Shown one piece after another: positions 53,781 to 62,310 of a stretch of DNA of 64,000 bases (its first letter is position 1; each line of letters opens with the position of its first letter). A program made the translations under genes and the position numbers. The DNA is from Streptomyces nodosus (lineage in GTDB: Bacteria > Actinomycetota > Actinomycetes > Streptomycetales > Streptomycetaceae). The notes beneath the pieces are model-generated. The model did not search any database and was not told the origin of the DNA. It saw nothing but the letters and a program-made list of their open reading frames with translations. Location: positions 7,164,001 to 7,228,000 of the forward strand of contig NZ_CP023747.1 in the NCBI RefSeq assembly GCF_008704995.1, given 5' to 3'.

Positions 53781-55584
53781 CCTGCGGAACGAGACCGTGA
53801 CCGTGGACGCGATGACCGAGACCATGGCCTGCCGGGGGCCCGACGCCCGCGGCACCTGGATCGAGGGCCCCGCGGCCCTCGGCCACCGCAGGCTCGCGAT
53901 CATCGATCTGCCCGGCGGACGTCAGCCCATGACCACGACGACCCCGGAGGGCGCCGTCACCCTGGTCTACTCGGGAGAGGCCTACAACTTCACCGAGCTG
54001 CGCCGCGAACTGACCGGCCTGGGCCACAGGTTCAGCACCGACTCCGACACCGAGGTGGTGCTGCGCGCCTACCTCGCCTGGGGCGAGGCGGTCGCCGAGC
54101 GGCTGAGCGGCATGTACGCCTTCGCCATCTGGGACGGCCGCCACGACAAGCTGGTGATGATCCGCGACCGGATGGGCATCAAGCCGTTCTACTACTACCC
54201 GACCGCCGACGGCGTCCTCTTCGGCTCCGAGCCCAAGGCGATCCTGGCCAACCCGCTGGCCACCGCCCGGGTCTGCCTCGACGGGCTGCGGGAGCTGTTC
54301 GCGATGGTCAAGACGCCCGGCCACGCCGTCTGGGACGGCATGTACGAGGTCGAGCCCGGCACCGTCCTCACCCTCGACCGGAAGGGCCTGCACCGGGGGG
54401 TCTACTGGCGGCTGGAGACCCGTCCGCACCTCGACGACTGCGCCACCTCCGTCGCCACCGTCCGCTCGCTGCTGGAGGACATCGTCCGCCGACAGCTGGT
54501 CGCCGATGTGCCGCGCTGCACCCTGCTGTCGGGCGGTCTCGACTCCTCCGCGATGACCGCCCTGGCCGCCCGGCAACTGGGCGAGCAGGGCGAGAAGGTG
54601 CGCAGCTTCGCGGTGGACTTCGTGGGACAGACCGACAACTTCGTCGCCGACGAACTGCGCGGCACCCCCGACACTCCCTTCGTGCACGATGTGGCCCAGG
54701 CCAGCGACACCGAGCACCAGGACATCGTGCTCGACGCGCAGTCCCTCGCCGACCTCGACGTACGCGCCCGTGTCATCCGCGCCCGGGACCTGCCGATGGG
54801 CTTCGGCGACATGGACAGCTCCCTGCTCCTGCTGTTCCAGGCGATCCGCGAGCACTCCACGGTCGCGCTGTCGGGGGAGTCCGCGGACGAGGTCTTCGGC
54901 GGCTACCTCCAGTTCTTCGACGAGGAGGCCCGGCGTGCCGACGCCTTCCCCTGGCTGGTGCAGTTCAGCCGGCACTTCGGCGACGACGCCGCCCTGCTGC
55001 GCACCGATCTGACCGACGCCCTGGACCTGGAGTCGTACATCGCCGACTCCTACCGCACGGCCGTGACGGACATCCGGCGGCTGGACGGCGAGAGCGACTT
55101 CGAGTACCGGATGCGGCAGATGAGCCATCTGCATCTGACCCGCTTCGTCCGGATCCTGCTCGACCGCAAGGACCGCACCAGCATGGCGGTCGGTCTCGAG
55201 GTGCGGGTGCCGTACTGCGACCACCGGCTCGTCGAGTACGTCTACAACACCCCCTGGGCGCTGAAGTCCTTCGACGGCAGGGAGAAGAGCCTGCTCAGGG
55301 AGGCGACCGCCGACCTCATCCCGAAGTCCGTGTACGACAGGGTCAAGAGCCCCTATCCCTCGACCCAGGACCCCAAGTACGCGCTGGCCCTCCAGGAACA
55401 CGTCAGGGACCTCCTCGCCCGGCCCGACCACCCGGTCTTCGACCTGGTCGACCGTGAGCGGGTGGATCGGGCCGCCCACCGCGACACCCCCCAGATCACC
55501 CAGGCCTCCCGTCGGGGCCTCGAACGCACCCTGGACCTGGCGCTGTGGCTCGACCTCTACTCACCGGAGGTGTCCCTCAGCTGA
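53743..55584 (+). CDS. asnB: Asparagine synthase (glutamine-hydrolysing)
   Basis: 613 residues. The N-terminal glutaminase domain starts with the catalytic Cys (MCGITGWISY) and has GPDARGTW and HRRLAIIDLPGGRQPM. The synthetase domain has the PP-loop SGGLDSSAM near residue 267 and LSGESADEVFGGYLQF near 375. It makes asparagine from aspartate, glutamine and ATP in the cytoplasm. GGAGGTGACAC precedes the ATG. No partner genes are adjacent; a stem-loop ends the transcript. Confidence 0.95.
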   Translation: MCGITGWISYDRDLRNETVTVDAMTETMACRGPDARGTWIEGPAALGHRRLAIIDLPGGRQPMTTTTPEGAVTLVYSGEAYNFTELRRELTGLGHRFSTDSDTEVVLRAYLAWGEAVAERLSGMYAFAIWDGRHDKLVMIRDRMGIKPFYYYPTADGVLFGSEPKAILANPLATARVCLDGLRELFAMVKTPGHAVWDGMYEVEPGTVLTLDRKGLHRGVYWRLETRPHLDDCATSVATVRSLLEDIVRRQLVADVPRCTLLSGGLDSSAMTALAARQLGEQGEKVRSFAVDFVGQTDNFVADELRGTPDTPFVHDVAQASDTEHQDIVLDAQSLADLDVRARVIRARDLPMGFGDMDSSLLLLFQAIREHSTVALSGESADEVFGGYLQFFDEEARRADAFPWLVQFSRHFGDDAALLRTDLTDALDLESYIADSYRTAVTDIRRLDGESDFEYRMRQMSHLHLTRFVRILLDRKDRTSMAVGLEVRVPYCDHRLVEYVYNTPWALKSFDGREKSLLREATADLIPKSVYDRVKSPYPSTQDPKYALALQEHVRDLLARPDHPVFDLVDRERVDRAAHRDTPQITQASRRGLERTLDLALWLDLYSPEVSLS

Positions 55585-55597
55585 CGCCGGAGGCGTC

Positions 55598-55615
55598 GGG
55601 CCGGCTGGCCGGCCC
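55598..55615. terminator. Hairpin between asnB and the TAP-like gene
   Basis: GGGCCGG / CCGGCCC, 7-bp stem with CTGG loop, in the 34-bp gap between the convergent stops. Confidence 0.65.
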
Positions 55616-55618
55616 GGT

Positions 55619-57187
55619 TCAGTGCGACCGGCCCGGGCCGCACGAACTGCCGTCGGCCGGCAGGGAGCCGTCCAGGAGGAAGGAGTCCACCGCGGCGTGG
55701 ACGCACCGGGAGGCCGCGTAACCGGTGTGGCCCTCGTCCCGGTTGTCCAGGACCACTGCCGAGGGGCCGAGCCGCCTGGCGGTCTCCACGGTCCAGCTGT
55801 ACGGGGTCGCGGGGTCCCCACGGGTGCCGACGAGCAGCATCTTCGGGGTGTGCACGTCCTTCACCTGCTCCCGGATGAAGTCCGTGCCCTTGGGGCGTCC
55901 GTAGCACAGCAGCACCTGGGAGAGCCGGGACCGCCCGAAGACCGGGGAGGCCTTGTCGTAGGACTCGCGCAGCCGGGCGACGTCCCGGGTGATCCGGTCG
56001 GCGCTCGGCCGGTCCGGGTCGTCGGCGCAGTTGATCGCCACCAGTGCGGCCGGCAGATTGTCGGCGGGTACGTCCCCGGGGCGGGCCAGCCGGCCGGACG
56101 GGTGCCCGCGGTAGGGGAGGGCCGTACCGACGGCGAAGAAACGCATCAGGTCGCCGGGGTCGCTCTGCTTCACCAACTGGGACAGCCCCTGCTCCAGCGT
56201 GGGCCACAGCTGCTTGCTGAACAGGGCCTGCCCGATCGCGCCGACCAGGTCCTGCCCCGAGAACGGCGGCCCGCCGGCCGTCGGCAGCGGATTGCGGTCC
56301 AGGGAGTGCACCAGCCGTACGACCGTCTCCCGGGCCGAGCGGCCGTCACGCCCGAAGGGGCAGGAGGCGCCCTTGACGCACCAGTCGAGGAAGTCCTCGA
56401 GCGCGATCTGCTGCCCCCGCGCGGCGGACAGCCCCTGCTCGGCCAGGGGTTCGGTGAGGGTGTCCACACCGTCGAGCGCCATCCGGCCCACCTTCTCGGG
56501 GAACTGGGCCGCGTACACCGCGCCCAGCCGTGTGCCGTAGGAGAAGCCGAGGTAGTTCAGCTTCTTGTCGCCGAGCGCCTGGCGCATCACATCCAGATCG
56601 CGGGAGGCGTCGACCGTGCCTATGTGCGGCAGGACCGGACCGGAGTGCCTGGCGCACCGCTCGGCCGTCTCACGCGTCTGTTCGAGGGCGGTGCGTGGAT
56701 CGGTCGCGTCGGCGGGGGCCTGCTGCGCGGGCGCGTCCTCCGTCCCCTCGCCGCAGCTGACCGGCGAGGAACGTCCGACCCCGCGCGGATCGAACGTCAC
56801 CACGTCGTAGCGGTTCGTCAGATGCATGAACTTCTTGCCGCCGTCGGTGGCGAGCTGCGGAACGCCGGCTCCGCCGGGGCCGCCGAAGTTCAGCAGCACC
56901 GAGCCCCGGGACGTGCCGGTCGCCCGGTAGCGGGCCATCGCCAGCTCGAGCGTCCCGTCGCCGGGCCGGTCGTAGTCGAGGGGAACCGTCACCTTTCCGC
57001 ACTGGAGGTCCCGGGGCATGTCCGCACCCTCGCAGGCGGACCAGGTGATCCGCTGACGGTAGAAGCGGGACAGCTCGGAGTCCGTGTCGACGGTGACCGC
57101 GGCCGGCAGTGTCGCTCCCAGCAGAACGAGCACCGCGGAGGTGACCGCAGCCGTGTTGAGCGCGGGGCTGGTGTGCGAGGACTGCAT
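55619..57187 (-). CDS. Secreted alpha/beta hydrolase, tripeptidyl aminopeptidase-like
   Basis: 522 residues. A signal peptide (TAAVTSAVLVLLGATLPAAVTV) leads to an S33-type hydrolase: oxyanion-hole HG replaced by NFGGPGGAG, FDPRGVGRSSPV, nucleophile GFSYGTRLGAVYA near 218, and a C-terminal TAP-like region with the catalytic Asp in LLVGTRGDPATPYSWT and His in DEGHTGYAAS. Streptomyces tripeptidyl aminopeptidases of this kind remove N-terminal tripeptides outside the cell. CGGAGG precedes the ATG. Confidence 0.92.
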   Translation of the reverse strand: MQSSHTSPALNTAAVTSAVLVLLGATLPAAVTVDTDSELSRFYRQRITWSACEGADMPRDLQCGKVTVPLDYDRPGDGTLELAMARYRATGTSRGSVLLNFGGPGGAGVPQLATDGGKKFMHLTNRYDVVTFDPRGVGRSSPVSCGEGTEDAPAQQAPADATDPRTALEQTRETAERCARHSGPVLPHIGTVDASRDLDVMRQALGDKKLNYLGFSYGTRLGAVYAAQFPEKVGRMALDGVDTLTEPLAEQGLSAARGQQIALEDFLDWCVKGASCPFGRDGRSARETVVRLVHSLDRNPLPTAGGPPFSGQDLVGAIGQALFSKQLWPTLEQGLSQLVKQSDPGDLMRFFAVGTALPYRGHPSGRLARPGDVPADNLPAALVAINCADDPDRPSADRITRDVARLRESYDKASPVFGRSRLSQVLLCYGRPKGTDFIREQVKDVHTPKMLLVGTRGDPATPYSWTVETARRLGPSAVVLDNRDEGHTGYAASRCVHAAVDSFLLDGSLPADGSSCGPGRSH

Positions 57188-57403
57188 CGGCGCCTCCGGG
57201 GTTGCTCCGAATCGGTGATTCCGGCGACGGACCTCCGCTCACGATAGGCGGGCCCCGCAGGGCCCGCCTCCGGGCGGGCGGGACCGGCCGGCATGCCGTA
57301 CGGTTCGCCCTCGCACACGTGGCCCGGCGCCCGACCCGACCGGGTGATGGCCTCTTCACCGGATTGATCGGCCACCACTCGATGGGGTGAAAGGCAGATA
57401 AGC

Positions 57404-57431
57404 CATAACTCGGATCGTTCGTCTGCGTTTA
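57404..57431 (+). promoter_or_regulatory. Sigma-BldN-type promoter of the chaplin gene
   Basis: CATAAC (57404-57409), a 16-bp spacer and CGTTTA (57426-57431) match the BldN consensus I know (CGTAAC-N16-CGTTGA) at five of six positions in each box, with the exact spacing. Start of transcription would be near 57438, 42 bases before the chaplin ATG. Confidence 0.75.
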
Positions 57432-57479
57432 CCGGGTGCGGGCAAATGCTCGTGACGATGTCTGGAAGGCAGAGAACCT

Positions 57480-58163
57480 ATGAAACGGGCTACCCGAAAT
57501 GGTTTGATCGCCGCGGCCGCCGCCTCGGGGGCGCTGGCCGTGACGTTCCCGGCACACGCCGATTCCGCGGCGAACGGTGCCGCGACCGGTTCGCCCGGAC
57601 TGATCTCCGGCAACACCGTGCAGATCCCGGTGCACATCCCGGTCAATGTGTGCGGCAACACCGCGTCGGTGGTGGGGCTGCTCAACGCGGCCAAGGGCAA
57701 CATCTGTGCGAACGAGGGCACCCATGCGGCCGGTTCCTCGTCGCAGGGCGGTGTCTCCGGCGGGGCCGTCTCCGACGGATCCGTCTCCGGCGGCGGCGCC
57801 TCGGCGTCCGGCGGCGCGCACGGCTCGTCGGGGGTGCTCTCCGGCAACAGCGTGGAGCTGCCGATCCATGTCCCGGTGAATGTGAGCGGCAACTCGGTGG
57901 ACGTGGTGGGCGTCGGCAACTCTTCCGCCGGCAACACCTCCACCAACACCTCCAGCACCCACCGCCCCGCGCCGCGGCCCTCCGTCCCGGCGACGGTGCA
58001 CACGCCCGCGGCGCCCGCGCAGCCGGAGATCGACCCGCAGCCGGTGGCCGCCCTCGCCCACACCGGGGCGGACGCGACCCTGCCCGCGCTCGCCGGAGGC
58101 GCGGCCCTCGTCCTGGGCGGCGGTGTGCTGTACCGCCGTTTCCGTCCGGGATCGGTCCGCTGA
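57480..58163 (+). CDS. Long chaplin, cell-wall anchored, two chaplin domains
   Basis: 227 residues. A signal peptide (IAAAAASGALAVTFPAHA) is followed by two chaplin domains. The first (about 40-80) has SGNTVQIPVHIPVNVCGNTASVVG style sequence with both Cys residues (VCGN, NICAN). The second (about 120-162) repeats LSGNSVELPIHVPVNVSGNSVDVVG but has no Cys. A Pro-rich stretch and the sortase signal LAHTG with a hydrophobic helix and basic tail (YRRFRP) end the protein. Long chaplins form amyloid-like hydrophobic films on aerial hyphae. AAGG precedes the ATG by about ten bases. Confidence 0.93.
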   Translation: MKRATRNGLIAAAAASGALAVTFPAHADSAANGAATGSPGLISGNTVQIPVHIPVNVCGNTASVVGLLNAAKGNICANEGTHAAGSSSQGGVSGGAVSDGSVSGGGASASGGAHGSSGVLSGNSVELPIHVPVNVSGNSVDVVGVGNSSAGNTSTNTSSTHRPAPRPSVPATVHTPAAPAQPEIDPQPVAALAHTGADATLPALAGGAALVLGGGVLYRRFRPGSVR

Positions 58164-58183
58164 GCCGAGCGGTTCCGCATGTC

Positions 58184-58225
58184 GGTGAGGGTCCCGTCGT
58201 ACGAACGACCGGCGGGACCCTCACC
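58184..58225 (+). terminator. Hairpin terminator after the chaplin
   Basis: Perfect 13-bp stem GGTGAGGGTCCCG / CGGGACCCTCACC with a 16-base loop, 20 bp past the stop. Confidence 0.8.
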
Positions 58226-58317
58226 GCCCTCGAAGCCGGAGAGCGCCGGGCGCCGTGACATCGCCCGGAAGCCGCGGAACGTGAAGAAGACCGTCGGAGC
58301 GGGCGATCACCGCACCG

Positions 58318-58362
58318 CCCGGCCCTCATGAACCCGGCCCTCATGGACCCGGCCCTGATGAA
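58318..58362. repeat. 15-bp tandem repeat, three copies
   Basis: CCCGGCCCTCATGAA, CCCGGCCCTCATGGA and CCCGGCCCTGATGAA follow each other just before the first GNAT gene. Read from ATG 58328 they encode a 16-codon peptide (MNPALMDPALMNGARR) whose TGA overlaps the GNAT start as ATGA. That is possibly translational coupling, but no good RBS precedes it. Confidence 0.8.
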
Positions 58363-58374
58363 CGGAGCTCGACG

Positions 58375-59229
58375 ATGACCTCTGCCGGCCCCGAGGATCT
58401 CGTCGTCACCCGGGCGGCGCTCGCCGAGTGGTCGGTGATCAGCGGTTGGGCGGCCGACGAGGGGTGGAACCCGGGACTGTCCGACGCCCCCGCCTTCTTC
58501 GCCCAGGACCCCGAGGGCTTCTTCATCGGCCGGGTCGGCGAAGAACCCGTCTCGGCGATCTCCGTCGTCAACTACGACGCCGACTACGCCTTCCTCGGCT
58601 TCTATCTCGTACGCCCGGATCTGCGCGGCCGCGGCCTGGGCCTGGCCACCTGGAGGACCGCCCTCGCCCACGCCGGCAGCCGTACGATCGGCCTCGACGG
58701 AGTCGTCACCCAGCAGCACAACTACCGCCGGTCCGGCTTCGAACCCGCCCACCGCACCCTGCGGTTCGCCGGAGCGGTGCCCGCCACCCGCCCGGCGCCC
58801 GGAGTGCGCCCGGCCGGCGAGGACGACCTGGACGCCGTCACCGAGTACGACGCCTCCTGCCATCCCGCCGACCGCCCCCGCTTCCTGAAGCACTGGCTCA
58901 GCGCTCCCGGTCACCGGGCCTTCGTCCGCCTCCGGGACGGCCGCCTGACCGGCTGCGCGGTGATCCGCCCCGCCCATGACCGCCCGCGCATCGGACCTCT
59001 GTTCGCCGACACGGCCGAGGACGCCGAGGCGCTGCTCCTGGCGACGGCCGCCGCGGCCGCCGGAGGGGAGGTGGCCCTCGACGTCCCCCTGTCGAACCCG
59101 GCGGCCGTCACCCTCGCCGAACGCTTCGGCCTCAGCCCGTCCTTCGAGACGGCCCGTATGTACACGGGGCCGGTGAGACCCTTCGCGGCGGACCGTGTAT
59201 TCGGGGTGACCACTCTGGAACTCGGCTAG
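58375..59229 (+). CDS. GNAT acetyltransferase with second C-terminal domain
   Basis: 284 residues. The N-terminal GNAT core (1-130) has the acetyl-CoA loop VRPDLRGRGLGLATWR and YRRSGFEP as the closing motif. The C-terminal half (about 140-284) is the acetyltransf_18-like partner domain (GCAVIRPAHDRPRIGPLFADTAEDAEALL). Substrate unknown. GGAG lies eight bases before the ATG. Confidence 0.9.
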   Translation: MTSAGPEDLVVTRAALAEWSVISGWAADEGWNPGLSDAPAFFAQDPEGFFIGRVGEEPVSAISVVNYDADYAFLGFYLVRPDLRGRGLGLATWRTALAHAGSRTIGLDGVVTQQHNYRRSGFEPAHRTLRFAGAVPATRPAPGVRPAGEDDLDAVTEYDASCHPADRPRFLKHWLSAPGHRAFVRLRDGRLTGCAVIRPAHDRPRIGPLFADTAEDAEALLLATAAAAAGGEVALDVPLSNPAAVTLAERFGLSPSFETARMYTGPVRPFAADRVFGVTTLELG

Positions 59230-59300
59230 CAATTCAAGGCACAGGGCCCAGGAGCGGAAAACGCGTTGCCGACGTCTCGGCCCGATGCTGGAGTTGAAGC

Positions 59301-60074
59301 ATGGATCATGCTGCGGTACTGGCTCTGTTCGACCGGGAGACACGAGAGGGCGCCCGCCCCGAGGGACCCGGCACCCGTGTCGAGCGCGGTGCGCGGGTGG
59401 TGCGCCGGATCGGGGCCGCACACGGCTGGAACGGGATCGTCTGGTCGGACCTCGACGAGTCCACCGCGGACGAGGCGATCGCCGAGCAGATCCGCTGCTT
59501 CACCGGACTCGGCCGGGAGTTCGAATGGAAGCTCTATGGGCACGACCTGCCGGCCGACCTGGGGGAGCGGCTGCGGGCGGCCGGGTTCGCCCCCGAGCCC
59601 GAGGAGACCGTGATGGTCGCCGAGATCGCCGGTCTGGCCCTGGACGTCGAACCACCCGAGGGCATACGGCTGGTGCCGGTCACCGACGCGACGGGCGTGG
59701 ACCTCGTCGCGGATGTGCACACCAAGGCGTTCGGCACGGACAGCACATGGTTGCGCCACCAACTTCAGGCCCAGCTCATCGACGACCCGGACCATGTCGT
59801 CGTCGTGGTGGCCCTCGCGGGCGACGAGCCGGTGAGCTCGGCCCGCCTGGAACTCGTGCCCGGCACCGGTTTCGCGGGCCTCTGGGGCGGTGGCACCGTC
59901 CCCCACTGGCGCGGCCGCGGCATCTACCGGGCTCTGGTCGCCCATCGCGCCAGGATCGCAGCCTCCCGCGGCTACCGCCATCTTCAGGTCGACGCGACCG
60001 ACCGGAGCCGCCCGATCCTGGCCCGCCTCGGCTTCGAGGCGCTGACCACCACGACGCCCTATCTGTTCCTTTGA
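59301..60074 (+). CDS. GNAT acetyltransferase
   Basis: 257 residues. The catalytic GNAT domain is C-terminal (about 120-257), with acetyl-CoA loop PHWRGRGIYRALVAHRARIA and RLGFEALTTTTPY. The N-terminal half is a diverged, probably non-catalytic GNAT-like domain. Same direction as the previous GNAT gene with a 71-bp gap; the pair may have arisen by duplication long ago. No clear RBS. Confidence 0.88.
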   Translation: MDHAAVLALFDRETREGARPEGPGTRVERGARVVRRIGAAHGWNGIVWSDLDESTADEAIAEQIRCFTGLGREFEWKLYGHDLPADLGERLRAAGFAPEPEETVMVAEIAGLALDVEPPEGIRLVPVTDATGVDLVADVHTKAFGTDSTWLRHQLQAQLIDDPDHVVVVVALAGDEPVSSARLELVPGTGFAGLWGGGTVPHWRGRGIYRALVAHRARIAASRGYRHLQVDATDRSRPILARLGFEALTTTTPYLFL

Positions 60075-60124
60075 CCGCCCGTCCACGGGAACCGGCGCCT
60101 TCGGACGGCCCCGCCATGACGCCG

Positions 60125-60150
60125 CGCCCACCCGGTAGCCCGGGTGGGCG
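60125..60150. terminator. Bidirectional hairpin terminator
   Basis: Perfect 11-bp stem CGCCCACCCGG / CCGGGTGGGCG with a four-base loop TAGC, between the convergent GNAT and GlsB genes. Confidence 0.8.
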
Positions 60151-60194
60151 GGACCGCACGGCACGGCCCGCCTGACCCGGCCACCACGGCACCG

Positions 60195-60458
60195 TCAGCG
60201 GTGTGTCTTCGCCCGGTCCAGCGCCGCGACCCCCAGCGCCGCCAGACCGATCTGGATGAGCCACTCGATCCAGTCGACCCCCTTGGTGTCGGCCACACCG
60301 ACGGCGGCGGCGATCCCGGATCCGATGAAGGCCGCCACGATGCCGACGAGGATGGTCCACAGGACGCCGATGTGCTGCCGGCCCGGCACGACAAGCCGGC
60401 CCAGGACGCCGATGATCAGCCCGATGACGATGGCGCCGACGATGCTCGAGATCTCCAT
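60195..60458 (-). CDS. GlsB/YeaQ/YmgE-family stress membrane protein
   Basis: 87 residues, three membrane helices: ISSIVGAIVIGLIIGVLGRLVVPGRQ (the R-x-x-x-P-G motif is the family signature), LWTILVGIVAAFIGSGIA with GSG, and LIQIGLAALGVAAL. Linked to envelope or general stress in many bacteria, with no known biochemical role. ATG 60458 with GGGAG before it. Confidence 0.93.
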   Translation of the reverse strand: MEISSIVGAIVIGLIIGVLGRLVVPGRQHIGVLWTILVGIVAAFIGSGIAAAVGVADTKGVDWIEWLIQIGLAALGVAALDRAKTHR

Positions 60459-60745
60459 CTCCCCTTTGTCTCCCTGCCGTTCGGTGAAACCCCCGCAGTA
60501 GTGCATCTGCCCACTGTGGTCGGCAACAGTCCGTTCCGTTTGACGGGGAAGGTCCGTCAGGTCGAAGCGGCCACGGGTTCGAAGGCCTGGCAAGGGGCGA
60601 CGCCTTCCGATGATGGAGGCTTTTGCGTTGCTTGCCCCAACTACTCTCAACCCCGGCAGCCACTACAGGAGCGGGCGGACTCGGGGCTCTACGCGGCGAT
60701 GCCGCGTGTCGATACGGAGGCGGACACCTGTGCGAAGATCGCCGC

Positions 60746-61282
60746 GTGAACGACCTGCGCTTCCGTCTTGCTCACGACACTGATCTTGCCGCTGTAGTGC
60801 GTCTGCGTGACGACGCCGCCCGCTGGATGCTGGCCCAGGGTGTCACTGATCAGTGGCGGCCTGGTGAGCTGGGCGGGGATCACTTCCGCCGGGTCATGGA
60901 AAGCGGGGAGCTATGGCTCGCGGAGGCTGCCGATCGTGTGGTCGGAGCCTGGGAGCTGTGGTGGGAGGACGAGGACGCCTGGGGGCCGCAACCGCCGACG
61001 GCCGGCTATGTGCACCGGCTGATGGTTGACCACGGCAGTGTCCCGCCCGGGACAGGGCGGAAACTTCTGCGAGCCGCGGAGCGCCGTGTGGCCGAAGGGG
61101 GCAGAGCGTTGGTACGTCTGGACTGCCTGGCCGGCAACACACGCCTCAATGCGTACTACCTCGACGCCGGCTATCGAGTTGTCGGGCGCAAGGAAGGCAA
61201 GCCACAGCCAGGCGGTACGCCGAAGTCGTTCACGCTTCTCGAAAAATCCGTACGGGACGGAGGAGAAGAGTCTCCCGCATGA
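60746..61282 (+). CDS. GNAT acetyltransferase (third)
   Basis: 178 residues. RLAHDTDLAAVVRLRDDAARWM at the N-terminus, WELWWEDEDAW, the acetyl-CoA loop GSVPPGTGRKLLRAAERR and NAYYLDAGYRVVG are GNAT features. GTG 60746 is taken: GAAGAT (60733-60738) forms a -10 box for a leaderless transcript and the upstream frame is not conserved. The gene is less GC-biased at third positions than its neighbours, so it may be a recent arrival. Confidence 0.88.
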   Translation: MNDLRFRLAHDTDLAAVVRLRDDAARWMLAQGVTDQWRPGELGGDHFRRVMESGELWLAEAADRVVGAWELWWEDEDAWGPQPPTAGYVHRLMVDHGSVPPGTGRKLLRAAERRVAEGGRALVRLDCLAGNTRLNAYYLDAGYRVVGRKEGKPQPGGTPKSFTLLEKSVRDGGEESPA

Positions 61283-61947
61283 AGCGCGCCGCCATGACGA
61301 CGACGCCGGGGAGTGTCGCGGCGCGCTGGGAGACGTCAAGGCTGCTCGACACCTGTCCCCACGGCCGGGACAACTCGGCCGGAGCCGAACTGCCGGGCGG
61401 AACGGACGACTTGCAGGAGTGATGCGCATCCGGCGCCGACGGCACGGGATCGCCGTGACGATCGCCGCACGGGCCGGCTGGCAGTTCGGCCGTCGGTGTC
61501 GCGCTCAACCGGGCGGTCGCCCACCGGCCTTCGACGCCGCGGGAGACGGGCATGCGGTGCCCGAGCCGGACGAGGGGCCTGCCGTGCGTCCGTTCCGGCC
61601 GGTCGGACGCCCGACGGAACCCGTACCGTGCCGGGTTCCGGCAGGGCTGTCCGGGGGCGGACTGCCGTACCTCGGCATGGCATGGTGCGACGGCCCGGTC
61701 ATACAGTGCGCGAGGGGGGAAGGCGATTCTCGGCCGTGATCGTTCCGATGATTTCGGGACGAGCCGGGGAAGGCCGTTGTCCGGTTCGGGCCGCCCGGCA
61801 GCCGCCGGTGAGGGCACGGTCGGCGCCCGGACCGGTGCGGCGGGGGGCAGGGGGGTGATCCTGCTTCGGTGGCTCATGCATGCCTCCGTCGCACCGGTCC
61901 CGGGGGGCTCCTCGACGTCCGTCCGGTTCAACCGAAAGGACTTGGCT
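61283..61947. other. 665-bp region without a convincing gene
   Basis: Between the third GNAT gene and the lipoprotein gene. Open frames exist on both strands, but none has recognisable motifs or a proper start. TACAGT at 61702-61707 could be a -10 box toward the right. It may be eroded or non-coding DNA. Confidence 0.4.
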
Positions 61948-62307
61948 GTGGCCAGTCAAACCGGCGACGCTCCGCAGCGGCGTCGCTCCACGACTCTGAC
62001 CGTCGGCACGGTGGGCGCGGTCGCCCTCGCCCTCGTGCTCTGCGGCTGTTCGTCGGGCCCCGACTACCAGGGGGTCTGCGCCGACAAGCGGACCGGGACC
62101 CGGGTCGACGACAGTTTCTGCGAGCACGGCAACAAGAGCGGCGGCTCCGGTGGTTACGGCTGGTGGTACGCCCGCAGCGGCAGTCGGGTACCGGCCGTCG
62201 GCCAGACTCTGCCCAAGGCGGGCGGCGGAGAGGGATTCGTCTCCCCGAAGTCGGGAAGTGTCGTCCGCGGCGGATTCAGCGCCCACGGCGGAACGGTGGG
62301 GGGCTGA
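61948..62307 (+). CDS. Small lipoprotein paired with the YgiC-like gene
   Basis: 119 residues. A basic start (PQRRRS) and hydrophobic run (VGAVALALVLCGC) end in a lipobox-like LCGC; the mature part has Cys residues in VCADKRTG and SFCEHGN, a Gly-rich segment and YGWWYARSG, resembling YgiB/DUF1190-type proteins. GTG 61948 follows GAAAGGA. Only three bases separate it from the ATP-grasp gene, as with E. coli ygiB-ygiC. Confidence 0.75.
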   Translation: MASQTGDAPQRRRSTTLTVGTVGAVALALVLCGCSSGPDYQGVCADKRTGTRVDDSFCEHGNKSGGSGGYGWWYARSGSRVPAVGQTLPKAGGGEGFVSPKSGSVVRGGFSAHGGTVGG

Positions 62308-62310
62308 CCG

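Noticed and set aside
60560..60600. tRNA-like GGTTCGA motif
   Set aside because: The T-loop-like string has no matching acceptor or anticodon arms; no tRNA was found in the window.
61230..61931. A 233-codon minus-strand frame after the third GNAT gene
   Set aside because: No motif or RBS, and it runs antisense into the GNAT gene; most likely chance.
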